Positions 1 to 7,906 of a DNA stretch of 64,000 nucleotides are shown in pieces; the stretch's first letter is position 1, and the number at the start of each line of letters is the position of its first letter. The notes beneath the pieces are model-generated. The model was given only the letters and a program-made list of their open reading frames with translations. It was not told where the DNA came from and ran no database searches. The stretch is from Rhodobacteraceae bacterium IMCC1909 (GTDB taxonomy: Bacteria > Pseudomonadota > Alphaproteobacteria > Rhodobacterales > Rhodobacteraceae): contig JAPDHM010000001.1 in NCBI GenBank assembly GCA_030704425.1, positions 1,426,001-1,490,000 of the forward strand. Reading direction: 5' to 3'. Made by a program: the position numbers and the translations under genes.

Positions 1-529
1 CAGCCTCAAGTGGGCTGCCGACCTCGGGGAAGGTGGTGAAGATCGTCGCCTCTGACAAATGCCGCTTTCTGCGCGTGGCCAGCGGGGTTTTGATCCCATG
101 GCGCTCCATAAAGGCCATGCCAAACCCACCGATAAACCGCTCCCCCGTATAGGGCTGATCAATCATTCCAAAAATCGGCTCGTGGCCGTCATTCAAGGCA
201 ATCAATGTGCCCCAGGTGGGTGTCCCGCTGACATAGCCTCGGGTGCCATCAATCGGATCGAGCACCCAGGACAGGCCAGATGTGCCGACGGTATTTTGAG
301 CCTCTTCGCCAATGACAGAGTCCTCGGGCCGCTGTGCTTTCAATAGCGCACGCATGGCGGCCTCCGCCGCCTTATCGGCCTCGGTGACCGGATCAAACCC
401 CTCCGACCATTTGTTGTGCGTCAACAGCGCCGGGGCGCGAAACCACTTCAAAGTCTGTTCGGCCGCCACATCAGCCAATTGAGAGGCAAGCGATAAGATC
501 TCATCAGGGCTTGGCGTTTGATCGGTCAT
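1..529 (-). CDS. hisN: Inositol monophosphatase family phosphatase, HisN-like (partial)
   Basis: The C-terminus lies beyond the left edge; 176 residues are visible. The protein shows the metal-binding motifs of the Mg2+/Li+-dependent inositol monophosphatase fold: GEE at residues 74-76 and DPIDGTRGYVSG at about 91-102, preceded by a DPVTEADK segment at 46-53. The RGYVSG continuation is typical of the histidinol-phosphatase (HisN) branch used in alphaproteobacteria for histidine synthesis, but inositol-1-phosphatase or a nonspecific phosphatase is possible. ATG at 529 follows an AGAAGG Shine-Dalgarno; an in-frame ATG five codons upstream (544) has no good ribosome site. Family assignment is firm, substrate is inference. 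Confidence 0.85.
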   Translation of the reverse strand, partial: MTDQTPSPDEILSLASQLADVAAEQTLKWFRAPALLTHNKWSEGFDPVTEADKAAEAAMRALLKAQRPEDSVIGEEAQNTVGTSGLSWVLDPIDGTRGYVSGTPTWGTLIALNDGHEPIFGMIDQPYTGERFIGGFGMAFMERHGIKTPLATRRKRHLSEATIFTTFPEVGSPLEA

Positions 530-649
530 ACGGCCTTCTTTCATAAGTCGGCCTATCTAGGGGGAGCTACCCCAGTTGGTCAAGTAATCTGACCCAACAG
601 CCCGAGCCACCGCCGAAGCAATCCGCATCGGTAACGTCGCAACAGGCAC

Positions 650-1008
650 TTAAGCCGCGTCGCTCATTACGCGCGCCAAATCGAACAAGCGTTTACGCTG
701 ATGCGCAGGGATCGCATAATAGCACCGTACCAAATCTAAAGCTTCTTTATCTTCTAAAAATTTTTCTTCTGAGCTTTGTCTTCGTCGATCTCGCCAAGAC
801 CTTCAAAGAAAAAAGTCACCGGCACATCCATGGCTTCTGAAATATCCCAAAGCCGAGATGCGCTGATCCGGTTGGTGCAGGTTTCATATTTTTGAATCTG
901 TTGAAATTTAATACCTACTTTTTCGGCCAATTGCTGTTGGGTCATTCCGAACAGCCACCGCCTTTGTCGCACACGTTGTCCGACGTGTAGATCGACAGGA
1001 TGTTTTAT
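650..1008 (-). pseudogene. XRE-family HTH regulator with ATA start and -1 frameshift
   Basis: This is a small roseobacter-type Cro/C1 helix-turn-helix regulator of about 119 residues, but it cannot be read normally. The expected N-terminus (KHPVDLHVGQRVRQRRW) begins at an ATA codon at 1006-1008, six bases after a perfect AGGAG; the first conventional start is a GTG at 972, inside the conserved N-terminus. The HTH (MTQQQLAEKVGIKFQQIQKYE) and the region SASRLWDISEAMDVPVTFFFEGL are intact. The frame hits TAG at 754-756, but one base back the expected tail continues (LEDKEALDLVRCYYAIPAHQ...) to TAA at 650-652. The shift point is A AAT TTT followed at once by the stop, a canonical -1 slippery heptamer. 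It is either a decaying gene with two lesions or a recoded one. The annotated extent restores the full family length. Confidence 0.6.
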
Positions 1009-1324
1009 TCTCGTCTCCTAATGTTGTCCAAGCCGCAAAAAAATATCAATATATGTGGCTGGTATAACATACTTTTGTATAGCACAGAAACTATTTCAAA
1101 AATAAACCATAAAATCAACGATTTATTAATAAATTGTAATTTCGCATTCTGTGACCTCACGCCTCTCACGCGCAAAATGATATCTGAAGTGCCATTTTTC
1201 AAAAATATCACCTATTTTATTGGCAAATATTCACCTGAGCGACGGCGCAGTTTCGCGGCTGGAATTTCCAACAGCGGGCGCCTATAAAAGGTAAAATGGT
1301 TAACAAACAAGGTGATTTCAGCCC
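1009..1324. other. AT-rich intergenic region between divergent genes
   Basis: No convincing gene is seen in these 316 bases. The region lies between the minus-strand XRE gene and the plus-strand oxidoreductase, so it should carry both promoters. It is clearly more AT-rich than its flanks and contains a perfect 14-bp palindrome, ATTTATTAATAAAT, at 1121-1134, which could be a binding site or only low-complexity sequence. An AAGGTGA about nine bases before ATG 1325 is the likely ribosome site of the downstream gene. Confidence 0.5.
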
Positions 1325-2290
1325 ATGCGCGCCCTTCAAGTCCAAGACCACAGCGAAAAACCTGTCTTTTTAGACAGGTCCATTCCCACGCTCGCTGCGA
1401 ATCAAATTCTCATTCGTACAGCAGCCTGTGCTTTGAATTTCGCAGATCTGTTGATGATTCGCGGCACTTATCAGGAGACCCCTGCCCTCCCCTTCACCCT
1501 TGGCATGGAAGTGGCGGGCGAGGTCGCAGGTCTCGGCGCTGAGGTGACTGGCTTTGAGATGGGCGATCGCGTTGCGGGATTTGCCGGCTCTGGCGGTTTG
1601 GCCGAATATTGCCCGCTCGAGGCCACGCGCTGCTTAAAGCTCACCGATGGCATGAGCTTTGACACAGCCGCCTCCGCATTGATCAGCTATGGAACGTCGC
1701 ATCTGGCTCTGACCCATCGCGCAAAACTCACATCCGCCGACACTCTATTGGTGCTCGGCGCGGGTGGCGGTGTGGGATTGACCGCGGTGGAAATTGGCGC
1801 TGCCTTTGGCGCAAGGGTCATCGCTGTGGCGCGCGGGCCAGAAAAATTACAAGTGTGCAAAGACCGAGGCGCGGCCATCACCATTGACAGTGCCGAGGAA
1901 GATGTCGAGGCCAAGGTCAAAGCTCTGGGCGGCGTCGACGTGGTTTATGATCCGGTTGGTGGGGATCCCTTTATCACGGCACTCAAATGTTGCCAGCCCG
2001 AGGCGCGCTATCTGGTCATCGGCTTTGCCAGCGGTGATGTCCCGCAAATCAAAGCCAATCATCTCCTCGTCAAAAATGTGGATGTTTTGGGCTTTTATTG
2101 GGGCGGATATATGGGGTTTGCCCCACAGGTTTTGCTCAATAGCCTTAGGGATGTCTTTGCAATGATCTCAAAGGGGCAGCTCAATCCTCACATCGGCGGT
2201 AGCTATGACTTTGACCAAGCGTTAGAGGCATTGGCTGATCTTAAAGCGCGAAAATCCATCGGTAAGCTTGTGGTGCGGGGCCCGATTTAA
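1325..2290 (+). CDS. NADPH:quinone oxidoreductase, medium-chain dehydrogenase family
   Basis: A 321-residue zinc-independent medium-chain dehydrogenase/reductase of the quinone oxidoreductase (QOR) type. The N-terminal GroES-like half contains NFADLLMIRGTYQ (38-50) and the GMEVAGEV segment (60-67); the Rossmann half has the dinucleotide-binding LVLGAGGGVG at 142-151. The structural and catalytic zinc cysteines of alcohol dehydrogenases are absent, which fits NADPH-dependent reduction of quinones or enones. Length matches the family. It stands alone, divergent from the XRE gene and followed by a separately transcribed membrane protein. The physiological substrate cannot be told from sequence. 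Confidence 0.85.
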   Translation: MRALQVQDHSEKPVFLDRSIPTLAANQILIRTAACALNFADLLMIRGTYQETPALPFTLGMEVAGEVAGLGAEVTGFEMGDRVAGFAGSGGLAEYCPLEATRCLKLTDGMSFDTAASALISYGTSHLALTHRAKLTSADTLLVLGAGGGVGLTAVEIGAAFGARVIAVARGPEKLQVCKDRGAAITIDSAEEDVEAKVKALGGVDVVYDPVGGDPFITALKCCQPEARYLVIGFASGDVPQIKANHLLVKNVDVLGFYWGGYMGFAPQVLLNSLRDVFAMISKGQLNPHIGGSYDFDQALEALADLKARKSIGKLVVRGPI

Positions 2291-2324
2291 CCTATCGGCC
2301 GTCATTTTTAAGGCATTCGGCAGA

Positions 2325-2355
2325 AATTGCAGAATTTAAGCTGCAATTCTTGCAG
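2325..2355. promoter_or_regulatory. Triple half-site dyad upstream of BI-1 gene
   Basis: AATTGCAG (2325-2332), an 8-base spacer, CTGCAATT (2341-2348), then TTGCAG (2350-2355). The first two form a perfect 8-bp inverted repeat and the last two a second dyad (CTGCAA-TTC-TTGCAG). It sits 85 bases before the BI-1 start and 35 bases after the oxidoreductase stop. It could be an operator with overlapping half-sites or a weak stem-loop; no T-run follows it. Confidence 0.3.
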
Positions 2356-2439
2356 TTTCCCTTGAAATTTCACCCCATAAGCCCGATATTCAACACAACG
2401 GCGCTTCGCGCGCCGAAAGCGTTATTTTTGGAGAGCAAC

Positions 2440-3219
2440 ATGGCAGATTTTAATACGATTTCCGCAAATGCAGGCAGTCGCAGCGCCGCGATCGATGCCG
2501 GTCTGCGGGCACATATGAACAAAGTCTATGGCACAATGTCCATTGGCATGGTGATCACCGCCGTTGCCGCTTGGGCCATTGCCGGCCTGGCCACAACGAC
2601 AGATGCCAACATGGCCGCAGCGCAATTGCCAAATGGCAAATTGCTCACCAGCTTTGGTTTGGTGATTTACACCACTTGGTTGAAATATGTCATTATGCTG
2701 GCTCCGCTTGCGGTGCTGTTCTTGGGCATGGGCACAGTGATGCGCAGGGCCAGTGCAGCCGGGGCGCAACTGTTCTTCTTTATCTTCGCCACTTTGATCG
2801 GCTTGTCCCTTAGCTCAATCTTCATTCGCTATACAGGCCATTCGATCACGCAAACCTTCCTCGTGACCGCTATCGCCTTTGCGGGCCTGTCCCTCTATGG
2901 TTACACAACCAAGCAAGACATCACCGGTTGGGGCAGCTTTCTAATCATGGGCGTCATTGGTCTCGTGGTTGCGATGATCGTCAACATTTTCCTGCAATCG
3001 CCTGCGCTCTTGTTTGCGATCTCAGCAATTGGTGTTTTGGTATTTGCCGGTCTCACCGCCTATGACACGCAGAATATCAAGAATGAGTATCTGGCCCACG
3101 CCCATCATGGCGATCAAGAGTGGCTCGCCAAATCCGCCATCTTTGGCGCATTGAACCTCTATCTTGATTTCTTGAACATGTTCCAGTTCCTGCTGATGTT
3201 CATGGGCAATAACGAATAA
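2440..3219 (+). CDS. Bax inhibitor-1/YccA family membrane protein
   Basis: A 259-residue integral membrane protein with about seven hydrophobic segments and a short charged N-terminus (MADFNTISANAGSRSAAID). The helices carry the pattern of bacterial BI-1/YccA/YbhL homologues, including the AISAIGVLVFAGLTAYDTQ stretch near the C-terminal third, where the family has a conserved Asp-containing sequence, and a C-terminal LYLDFLNMFQFLLMFMG helix. The start at 2440 is supported by GGAGAG about eight bases upstream; a reading from 2350 would add an unsupported leader. BI-1 homologues are proposed to be pH-sensitive calcium leak channels or modulators of FtsH, so the role here is inference. A strong terminator follows the stop codon. 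Confidence 0.9.
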   Translation: MADFNTISANAGSRSAAIDAGLRAHMNKVYGTMSIGMVITAVAAWAIAGLATTTDANMAAAQLPNGKLLTSFGLVIYTTWLKYVIMLAPLAVLFLGMGTVMRRASAAGAQLFFFIFATLIGLSLSSIFIRYTGHSITQTFLVTAIAFAGLSLYGYTTKQDITGWGSFLIMGVIGLVVAMIVNIFLQSPALLFAISAIGVLVFAGLTAYDTQNIKNEYLAHAHHGDQEWLAKSAIFGALNLYLDFLNMFQFLLMFMGNNE

Positions 3220-3246
3220 ACCGGCCCCTTTGGTCGACACAACGCA

Positions 3247-3277
3247 CACCTCGCCAGACACGGCGGGGTGTTTTTTT
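3247..3277 (+). terminator. Rho-independent terminator after BI-1 gene
   Basis: CACCTCGCC, loop AGACAC, GGCGGGGTG (one G-U pair) followed directly by seven T residues, 28 bases after the BI-1 stop codon. Confidence 0.9.
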
Positions 3278-3323
3278 ATGTCCAAGCTGAAACAAAACCC
3301 TCGGCTTACTGCCGTACACGCAT

Positions 3324-3354
3324 AAAAAAAGGCCGCGCAATTTATTGCACGACC
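3324..3354 (-). terminator. Rho-independent terminator after rpmG
   Basis: On the minus strand GGTCGTGCAA, loop TAAA, TTGCGCGGCC (with one mismatch or wobble) is followed by seven T residues (3330-3324). It lies 27 bases after the rpmG stop and faces the BI-1 terminator, so the two convergent units are separated by back-to-back terminators. Confidence 0.88.
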
Positions 3355-3380
3355 TTTTGAAAATTGAAGGGGGCTTTCGC

Positions 3381-3548
3381 CTACTTAATTTTGCCTTCTT
3401 TGTATTCAACATGCTTTCGCGCAACCGGGTCATATTTCCGAGCAATCATTTTCTCAGTCATGGTGCGTGCGTTTTTCTTGGTCACATAAAAATGGCCAGT
3501 GCCCGCGCTGGAATTCAGGCGGATCTTGATTGTGGTTGGCTTCGCCAT
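3381..3548 (-). CDS. rpmG: 50S ribosomal protein L33
   Basis: A 55-residue basic protein, full length for L33: [20 protein letters not shown] at the N-terminus, then [10 protein letters not shown] and a [18 protein letters not shown] tail, all characteristic. It is a large-subunit protein near the E site. This is the cysteine-free form, lacking the CxxC zinc-ribbon pairs of zinc-binding L33 paralogues. An AGGAG motif precedes ATG 3548. The gene is monocistronic, with its own terminator downstream and the RNase P RNA gene upstream on the same strand. Confidence 0.97.
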   Translation of the reverse strand: MAKPTTIKIRLNSSAGTGHFYVTKKNARTMTEKMIARKYDPVARKHVEYKEGKIK

Positions 3549-3660
3549 GGTAATTCTCCTACGGGCGCAGCCTCATGGCCGCATTAATCCTAGTCTGTCG
3601 GCTTTTAACGCCCCCAGCGGTGCTGTCAACCGATTCACGTGGTCAAAGCCAGTCAAATAT

Positions 3661-4030
3661 GCGCGGGGAGCCTGTAAGCCGGATTTTGTCCAGATCCACG
3701 CCGTTGCCAGCGCAATCTTGGGCAATCATTCATCTCGGCGGCCTGTTACCAGGCCCCTCTAGCTGCCAACCCGAACCTGCGGGGTTGAAACGACCCATAT
3801 GCGGTTCCTATTTGGCATTGCTCCCGGTGGGGCTTGCCGTGCCACGACTGTTGCCAGCCGCGCGGTGGGCTTTACCCCACCGTTTCACCATTACCTTGCA
3901 TGCAAGGCTGTCTCTTCTCTGTGGCGCTATCCCTAGGGTTACCCCCGCCGGGCGTTACCCGGCACCGTAGTTTCACGGAGTCCGGACTTTCCTCGAAGGT
4001 TGCCCCCCGCGATTGCCCAGCCCCCCGCGC
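3661..4030 (-). ncRNA. rnpB: RNase P RNA (M1 RNA), bacterial type A
   Basis: The minus strand contains the universally conserved 5' core GAGGAAAGTCCGGACTCC, the CR-II/III region around GGTGAAACGGTGGGGTAA, and the 3' core ACAAAATCCGGCTTACAGGC. The ends pair: GCGCGGGG at 4030-4023 with CCCCGCGC at 3668-3661 form helix P1, which sets the boundaries (about 370 nt, normal for alphaproteobacteria). It is the catalytic RNA that removes 5' leaders from pre-tRNAs. Exact mature ends may differ by a few bases. Confidence 0.97.
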
Positions 4031-4154
4031 TCGGCCGTGTTACGGGGCTTACTGCATCGGGTCAAGCCAACTAACCCAGATGCGGCCCGCCATAAAACCG
4101 AAAATGCCCGCGACATTCTGCAAGCTGACCCACCCGTAAAACCCTCTTCATAAC

Positions 4155-4227
4155 GCCATTTCAACACGAAATGAGAGCTGCGCCTGCCGGGGGGCAGGCA
4201 GGCGCAGTCCAGTGTTGCCACCGGGCA
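4155..4227 (-). repeat. Dispersed three-hairpin element, copy 1
   Basis: A 73-bp sequence that recurs at 42692-42763 with only a handful of differences. Read on the minus strand it contains an 8-bp hairpin with a GCAA tetraloop (here with one mismatch), a GC-rich hairpin CTGCGCCTGCC/GGCAGGCGCAG, and a hairpin CATTTC-GTGTT-GAAATG. It begins about 60 bases after the stop of the amidase gene (4288) and in the same orientation, that is, in its likely 3' untranslated region, and ends about 125 bases before rnpB. Spurious reading frames across both copies give similar peptides (RSxHFVLKW). I know no name for it. Confidence 0.8.
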
Positions 4228-4287
4228 CAGTTCAATTGCGCCGATCTATTAATGATTTCTGCTCAAAGGCGATTACAGAAAATCACC

Positions 4288-5016
4288 CTAGGCTCCCGAA
4301 ACCGTCGCGGGGTAGCTTTGCGCGAGATCGGATAGGATTTGCAGGTCGTCTCCGCTGAGTGGGCCTGTAGCCTTGGGGCGGAAACGTTGACGGAAAGCTT
4401 CGAGCAGGCAGTGTTCGGCAGCGGCCCCTTCGGGCCTGCTATAGCCGAACCGCTCGGCCGCGTCCGCGAAGGGCAGCAGGTGGCTATCGGGCGCACCACG
4501 GTATACGGCGAGGCCCTCCTTGGCCAACTCCTGCCAATCAAACCAGCGCCCAGGGTCTTGTTTGCGTCCAGGGGCCAGGTCGGAGTGGCCAATCACCCCC
4601 TGCGCTGCGATGCCCCAGCGCTGCATCACCTCCTTGAGCAAGGATTTGAGCGCTTGCATCTGCGCGGCTGAAAAGGCGTGATCGCCCGCGTTGCATAGCT
4701 CAATACCGATGGAGGCAGAGTTCACATCTGTGCTGCCGCCCCAGGCGCCTGCGCCCGCATGCCAAGCCCGCTGCGCCTCAGGCACAAGCTGCACGGCCCC
4801 GCCGGATTGATCTAGAAAATAATGGGCTGAAACCTCATGGGCCGGATCACTCAACCGCTCAAGGGCGGCCTGCGCATTTGGCATCGCGGTATAATGGACA
4901 ACAATCAAGGACGGGGTCACACCGCCCTTGCGCGGCCCAAAGTTTGGCGACAAGCGCCGCTCTATGGGCAGCAGGCTCAGTTTGCCACCGCCAAGCGAAA
5001 TGGCCGCGGATCCCAA
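4288..5016 (-). CDS. N-acetylmuramoyl-L-alanine amidase (amidase_2 family)
   Basis: A 242-residue zinc amidase of the AmpD/AmiD (PGRP-like) fold, which cuts the bond between N-acetylmuramic acid and L-alanine in peptidoglycan or its turnover fragments. Zinc ligands are visible: the His in VVHYTAM, the His in GHSDLAPGRKQDPG and the Asp of the same segment. AHYFLDQSGG and WHAGAGAWGG are further family blocks. There is no evident signal peptide, favouring a cytoplasmic AmpD-like recycling enzyme. The start is uncertain: TTG at 5016 overlaps the upstream gene by 40 bases without a clear ribosome site, and the conserved core begins only at SPNFGPRKGG, so a downstream TTG (4953) is possible. Confidence 0.85.
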   Translation of the reverse strand: MGSAAISLGGGKLSLLPIERRLSPNFGPRKGGVTPSLIVVHYTAMPNAQAALERLSDPAHEVSAHYFLDQSGGAVQLVPEAQRAWHAGAGAWGGSTDVNSASIGIELCNAGDHAFSAAQMQALKSLLKEVMQRWGIAAQGVIGHSDLAPGRKQDPGRWFDWQELAKEGLAVYRGAPDSHLLPFADAAERFGYSRPEGAAAEHCLLEAFRQRFRPKATGPLSGDDLQILSDLAQSYPATVSGA

Positions 5017-5504
5017 CCACAGGCAAAGCCATCGCCATCAGGATCCAGGCCATAGGCATCGCGCTCCGGCCCGCCCTTGGCCAAAAAATCCTGCTGCGCC
5101 TCATCCTTGGAGCGATAGCGATCACAGCCTCCAAAGCTGATGACCTTGAGCCCGGTGCCGAACCGATTGTAGAGTTGCACCCCGATGGGGTTATTGGTCC
5201 GAAGGGCATAATCCACCACATTAGGCCGGCGGCCCGGGCGCCGCGGCAGGGCTTGCACATCCATTACAATATATTTTGCCCGATTGGCAGCAATCCGCTC
5301 TGCATCGCTTTCCACGGTCTGCACAGTGGCGACGATTTCAAAATCTTGTTCATTTGAGATTTGATTGACAGGCGGAGCCTCTTGCGTCGCACCCGGAGCA
5401 GTCTCCGTCGCCATCTGATTGCCTGAGCGGATGACATCGGTCGGAACCGCGCGTTGGCACCCGCTTATTGCCAAGGCCAGAGCGATTATCACACCATACT
5501 TCAT
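4977..5504 (-). CDS. Excalibur-domain lipoprotein
   Basis: A secreted protein of 175 residues with a lipoprotein signal: a short basic start, a hydrophobic stretch and the lipobox ISGC, so Cys near residue 16 is probably lipidated. The C-terminal 45 residues form an Excalibur-like calcium-binding module, with the hallmark DPDGDGFACGWDPRP resembling an EF-hand loop (DxDxDG) followed by Cys. The middle has an acidic low-complexity linker. The second of two adjacent ATGs (5504) is preferred because AGGAG lies six bases before it. The stop codon overlaps the amidase gene, suggesting translational coupling and a shared cell-envelope role. Actual function is unknown. Confidence 0.75.
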   Translation of the reverse strand: MKYGVIIALALAISGCQRAVPTDVIRSGNQMATETAPGATQEAPPVNQISNEQDFEIVATVQTVESDAERIAANRAKYIVMDVQALPRRPGRRPNVVDYALRTNNPIGVQLYNRFGTGLKVISFGGCDRYRSKDEAQQDFLAKGGPERDAYGLDPDGDGFACGWDPRPFRLAVAN

Positions 5505-5550
5505 CCGCATCTCCTATCGGCTCGGCCAGCTCAGAACTGGCCAAATGTCT

Positions 5551-7035
5551 CTATCGCCACCATTGGTTCGGCTTGGCATTGAATCCCAGCGCGTTTTCTA
5601 GGGCAAAGGCCGTATTAAGCAGATCCCCCTCTTTCCAAGGCCGGCCGATCAATTGCAGCCCCAGCGGCAGGCCTTTTGAATCCAGCCCCGCTGGCACAGA
5701 AATGCCCGGCAGGCCGGCCAAGTTTACCGTGACCGTAAACACATCAAACAAATACATCTGGACCGGGTCTGCATCGGCCATTTCGCCCAAGCCAAATGCG
5801 GCAGAGGGGGTTGAGGGGGTCAAAATAGCGTCTACCCCCGTGGCGAAGACATCATCAAAGTCTTTTTTGATCAAAGCGCGCACCCGGCGCGCCCGGTTGT
5901 AATAGGCATCATAAAACCCCGCCGAGAGCACATAGGTGCCCACCATCACGCGGCGCTGCACCTCGGCGCCGAACCCTTCGGCACGGGTTTTTTCATACAT
6001 TTCTGTGATGCCATCCCCGGCCTCCAACTTTGCCCGATGACCAAAACGCACCCCATCATAGCGGGCCAGATTTGAGGATGCCTCTGCCGGCGCAATCACA
6101 TAATAGGCAGGCAGCGCATATTTCGTATGCGGCAGGCTGATATCTTTGACAATCGCCCCAGCATCGCGCAGCATTTGACGGCCTTCAGACCACAGGGTCT
6201 CCAACGCATCAGGCATGCCCTCTACCCGGTATTCTTTCGGAATTCCAATGGTTTTCCCGCGAATATCCCCAGTCAAAGCAGCTTCAAAATTGGGAACAGG
6301 CAGGTTCATCGAGGTGCTATCTTTGGCATCAAAGCCGCACATCGCCTCAAGCATGATCGCCGCATCGCGCACATCTTTGGTGATCGGGCCGGCTTGGTCG
6401 AGCGAGGAGGCAAAGGCCACAATTCCCCAGCGTGAACAGCGCCCATAGGTGGGTTTGATCCCTGTAATCCCAGTGAATGCCGCGGGCTGGCGAATGGAGC
6501 CGCCCGTATCGGTACCGGTCGCCGCCAGACAGGTTTCTGCCGCCACCGCCGCCGCCGAGCCGCCTGACGAGCCGCCCGGTGTCAAATCGCGCTCATCAAC
6601 TTTCCAAGGGTTCACCGCATTGCCATAGACCGAGGTTTCATTGGATGAGCCCATGGCAAATTCATCCATATTCAACTTGCCCACCATAACTGCGCCAGCA
6701 TCAAACAGCTTTTGCGACACGGTGGATTCGTATTTGGGTTTAAATCCATCCAAAATTGCGCTCGCCGCTTGGGTCGCGACCCCCTTGGTGCAAAACAGAT
6801 CTTTCATGCCAATCGGCAAACCGCACATATCGGGCGCATCACCGGCCTGAATACGCGCATCTGCAGCCTTGGCTTGGCTTCGGGCAATCTCTGAGGTGTC
6901 ATGCACGAAGGCATTCAAAGGCTTGGACGCAGCAACCGCCGCAAGCGAGGCCTCTGTCAGCTCAACGGCCGTGGTTTCGCCAGCCCGCAGAGCATCACGG
7001 GCACCGGCCAGCGTAAGTTTCATCAAATCAGACAT
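5551..7035 (-). CDS. gatA: Asp-tRNA(Asn)/Glu-tRNA(Gln) amidotransferase subunit A
   Basis: A 494-residue amidase-signature protein, full length for GatA. It releases ammonia from glutamine for transamidation of mischarged Glu-tRNA(Gln) and Asp-tRNA(Asn). The Ser-cisSer-Lys triad is present: Lys in [10 protein letters not shown] (about residue 77) and the serines of [16 protein letters not shown] and [13 protein letters not shown]. Its start codon overlaps the gatC stop by one base, so the two are translationally coupled. gatB is not in the window, as is common when it lies elsewhere. Confidence 0.97.
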   Translation of the reverse strand: MSDLMKLTLAGARDALRAGETTAVELTEASLAAVAASKPLNAFVHDTSEIARSQAKAADARIQAGDAPDMCGLPIGMKDLFCTKGVATQAASAILDGFKPKYESTVSQKLFDAGAVMVGKLNMDEFAMGSSNETSVYGNAVNPWKVDERDLTPGGSSGGSAAAVAAETCLAATGTDTGGSIRQPAAFTGITGIKPTYGRCSRWGIVAFASSLDQAGPITKDVRDAAIMLEAMCGFDAKDSTSMNLPVPNFEAALTGDIRGKTIGIPKEYRVEGMPDALETLWSEGRQMLRDAGAIVKDISLPHTKYALPAYYVIAPAEASSNLARYDGVRFGHRAKLEAGDGITEMYEKTRAEGFGAEVQRRVMVGTYVLSAGFYDAYYNRARRVRALIKKDFDDVFATGVDAILTPSTPSAAFGLGEMADADPVQMYLFDVFTVTVNLAGLPGISVPAGLDSKGLPLGLQLIGRPWKEGDLLNTAFALENALGFNAKPNQWWR

Positions 7036-7322
7036 TATTCCACCACCATCGGCACAGCAAAAAATCCCTCACGCGCGTCGGGCGCATTGGCAAGCACAGC
7101 CGCTTGCTGATCGCCATCGGTCACAGCATCGTTCCGACAGTAAAGCCGTTGCGGCGTGACAGAGGTCATCGGCTCAACCCCTTCCACATCCACTTCGTTC
7201 AACTGTTCAATAAAGCCTAAAATATTGGTGAACTCCTGAGCCAAGGCGGGCAAATCTGCCTCTTCCACCTTGATCCGAGCGAGCTTGGCCACGCGTCCGG
7301 CGGTTTTTGTGTCGATCGACAT
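7035..7322 (-). CDS. gatC: Asp/Glu-tRNA amidotransferase subunit C
   Basis: A 95-residue small subunit that wraps around GatA and bridges it to GatB. The family pattern is clear: [20 protein letters not shown] at the N-terminus, [21 protein letters not shown] in the middle and a C-terminal [13 protein letters not shown] that matches the usual N-x-P-x-x-x-x-x-F-F-x-V-P ending. It overlaps gatA by the shared TAATG-type junction. Confidence 0.96.
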   Translation of the reverse strand: MSIDTKTAGRVAKLARIKVEEADLPALAQEFTNILGFIEQLNEVDVEGVEPMTSVTPQRLYCRNDAVTDGDQQAAVLANAPDAREGFFAVPMVVE

Positions 7323-7408
7323 GGGTGATCCTTCACTATTTCAGTTGCTTCTTCGCTTACTAACTTGGGATTGGGACCTTGCCAAGGGCCCTGGCGGCTG
7401 CCCGCCCG

Positions 7409-7861
7409 TCACGAGCGTTTTTGCGCGAAAAAACTTTGCAAAAGCGCGGCACAGTCCTCTTCGGATATACCGCCAATTACCTCTGGCCTGTGATGGCTTT
7501 GTGGATGCGAAAACACGCGCGCGCCATGGTCTGTGCCGCCAGATTTCGGATCCGCAGCCCCGTAGATCACCCGCGCTATGCGCGCATGGGCCAAAGCTCC
7601 GGCACACATGGCGCAGGGCTCAAGTGTGACATAGAGCGTGTATCCGGCCAAGCGCTCTTGCCCCAAAGCCGCCGCAGCGGCCCTTATCGCCAAAATTTCC
7701 GCATGGGCCGTCGGATCGCAATCGCGCCGCGTCCGGTTGCCGGCCTTTGCCACAATTTGACCACGCGCATCGACCAATACCGCCCCCACCGGCACCTCGC
7801 CGGCCTCGGCCGCCTGCCGCGCCTCAATTAGGGCCAAGTCCATTTGACTGTTAAAACCCAT
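7409..7861 (-). CDS. tadA: tRNA-specific adenosine deaminase
   Basis: A 150-residue zinc deaminase converting A34 of tRNA-Arg(ACG) to inosine. Catalytic residues are visible: His53-Ala-Glu55 (HAE, zinc ligand and proton shuttle) and Pro82-Cys83-Ala-Met-Cys86 (PCxxC zinc ligands). A TLEPCAMCAGALAHARI block is diagnostic. Divergent from the pseudouridine synthase at 7907, with a 45-base shared promoter region. Some homologues act on free guanine or cytosine, but length and context favour TadA. Confidence 0.94.
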   Translation of the reverse strand: MGFNSQMDLALIEARQAAEAGEVPVGAVLVDARGQIVAKAGNRTRRDCDPTAHAEILAIRAAAAALGQERLAGYTLYVTLEPCAMCAGALAHARIARVIYGAADPKSGGTDHGARVFSHPQSHHRPEVIGGISEEDCAALLQSFFAQKRS

Positions 7862-7906
7862 TCATCCCCGCTTGGCTTTGCATTCAACACAGTCTAAGCC
7901 GAGCCT

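Noticed and set aside
3499-4221. Several open frames across the RNase P RNA gene and the repeat
   Set aside because: They overlap a structured RNA with universally conserved core sequences and a non-coding repeat; peptides have no domain.
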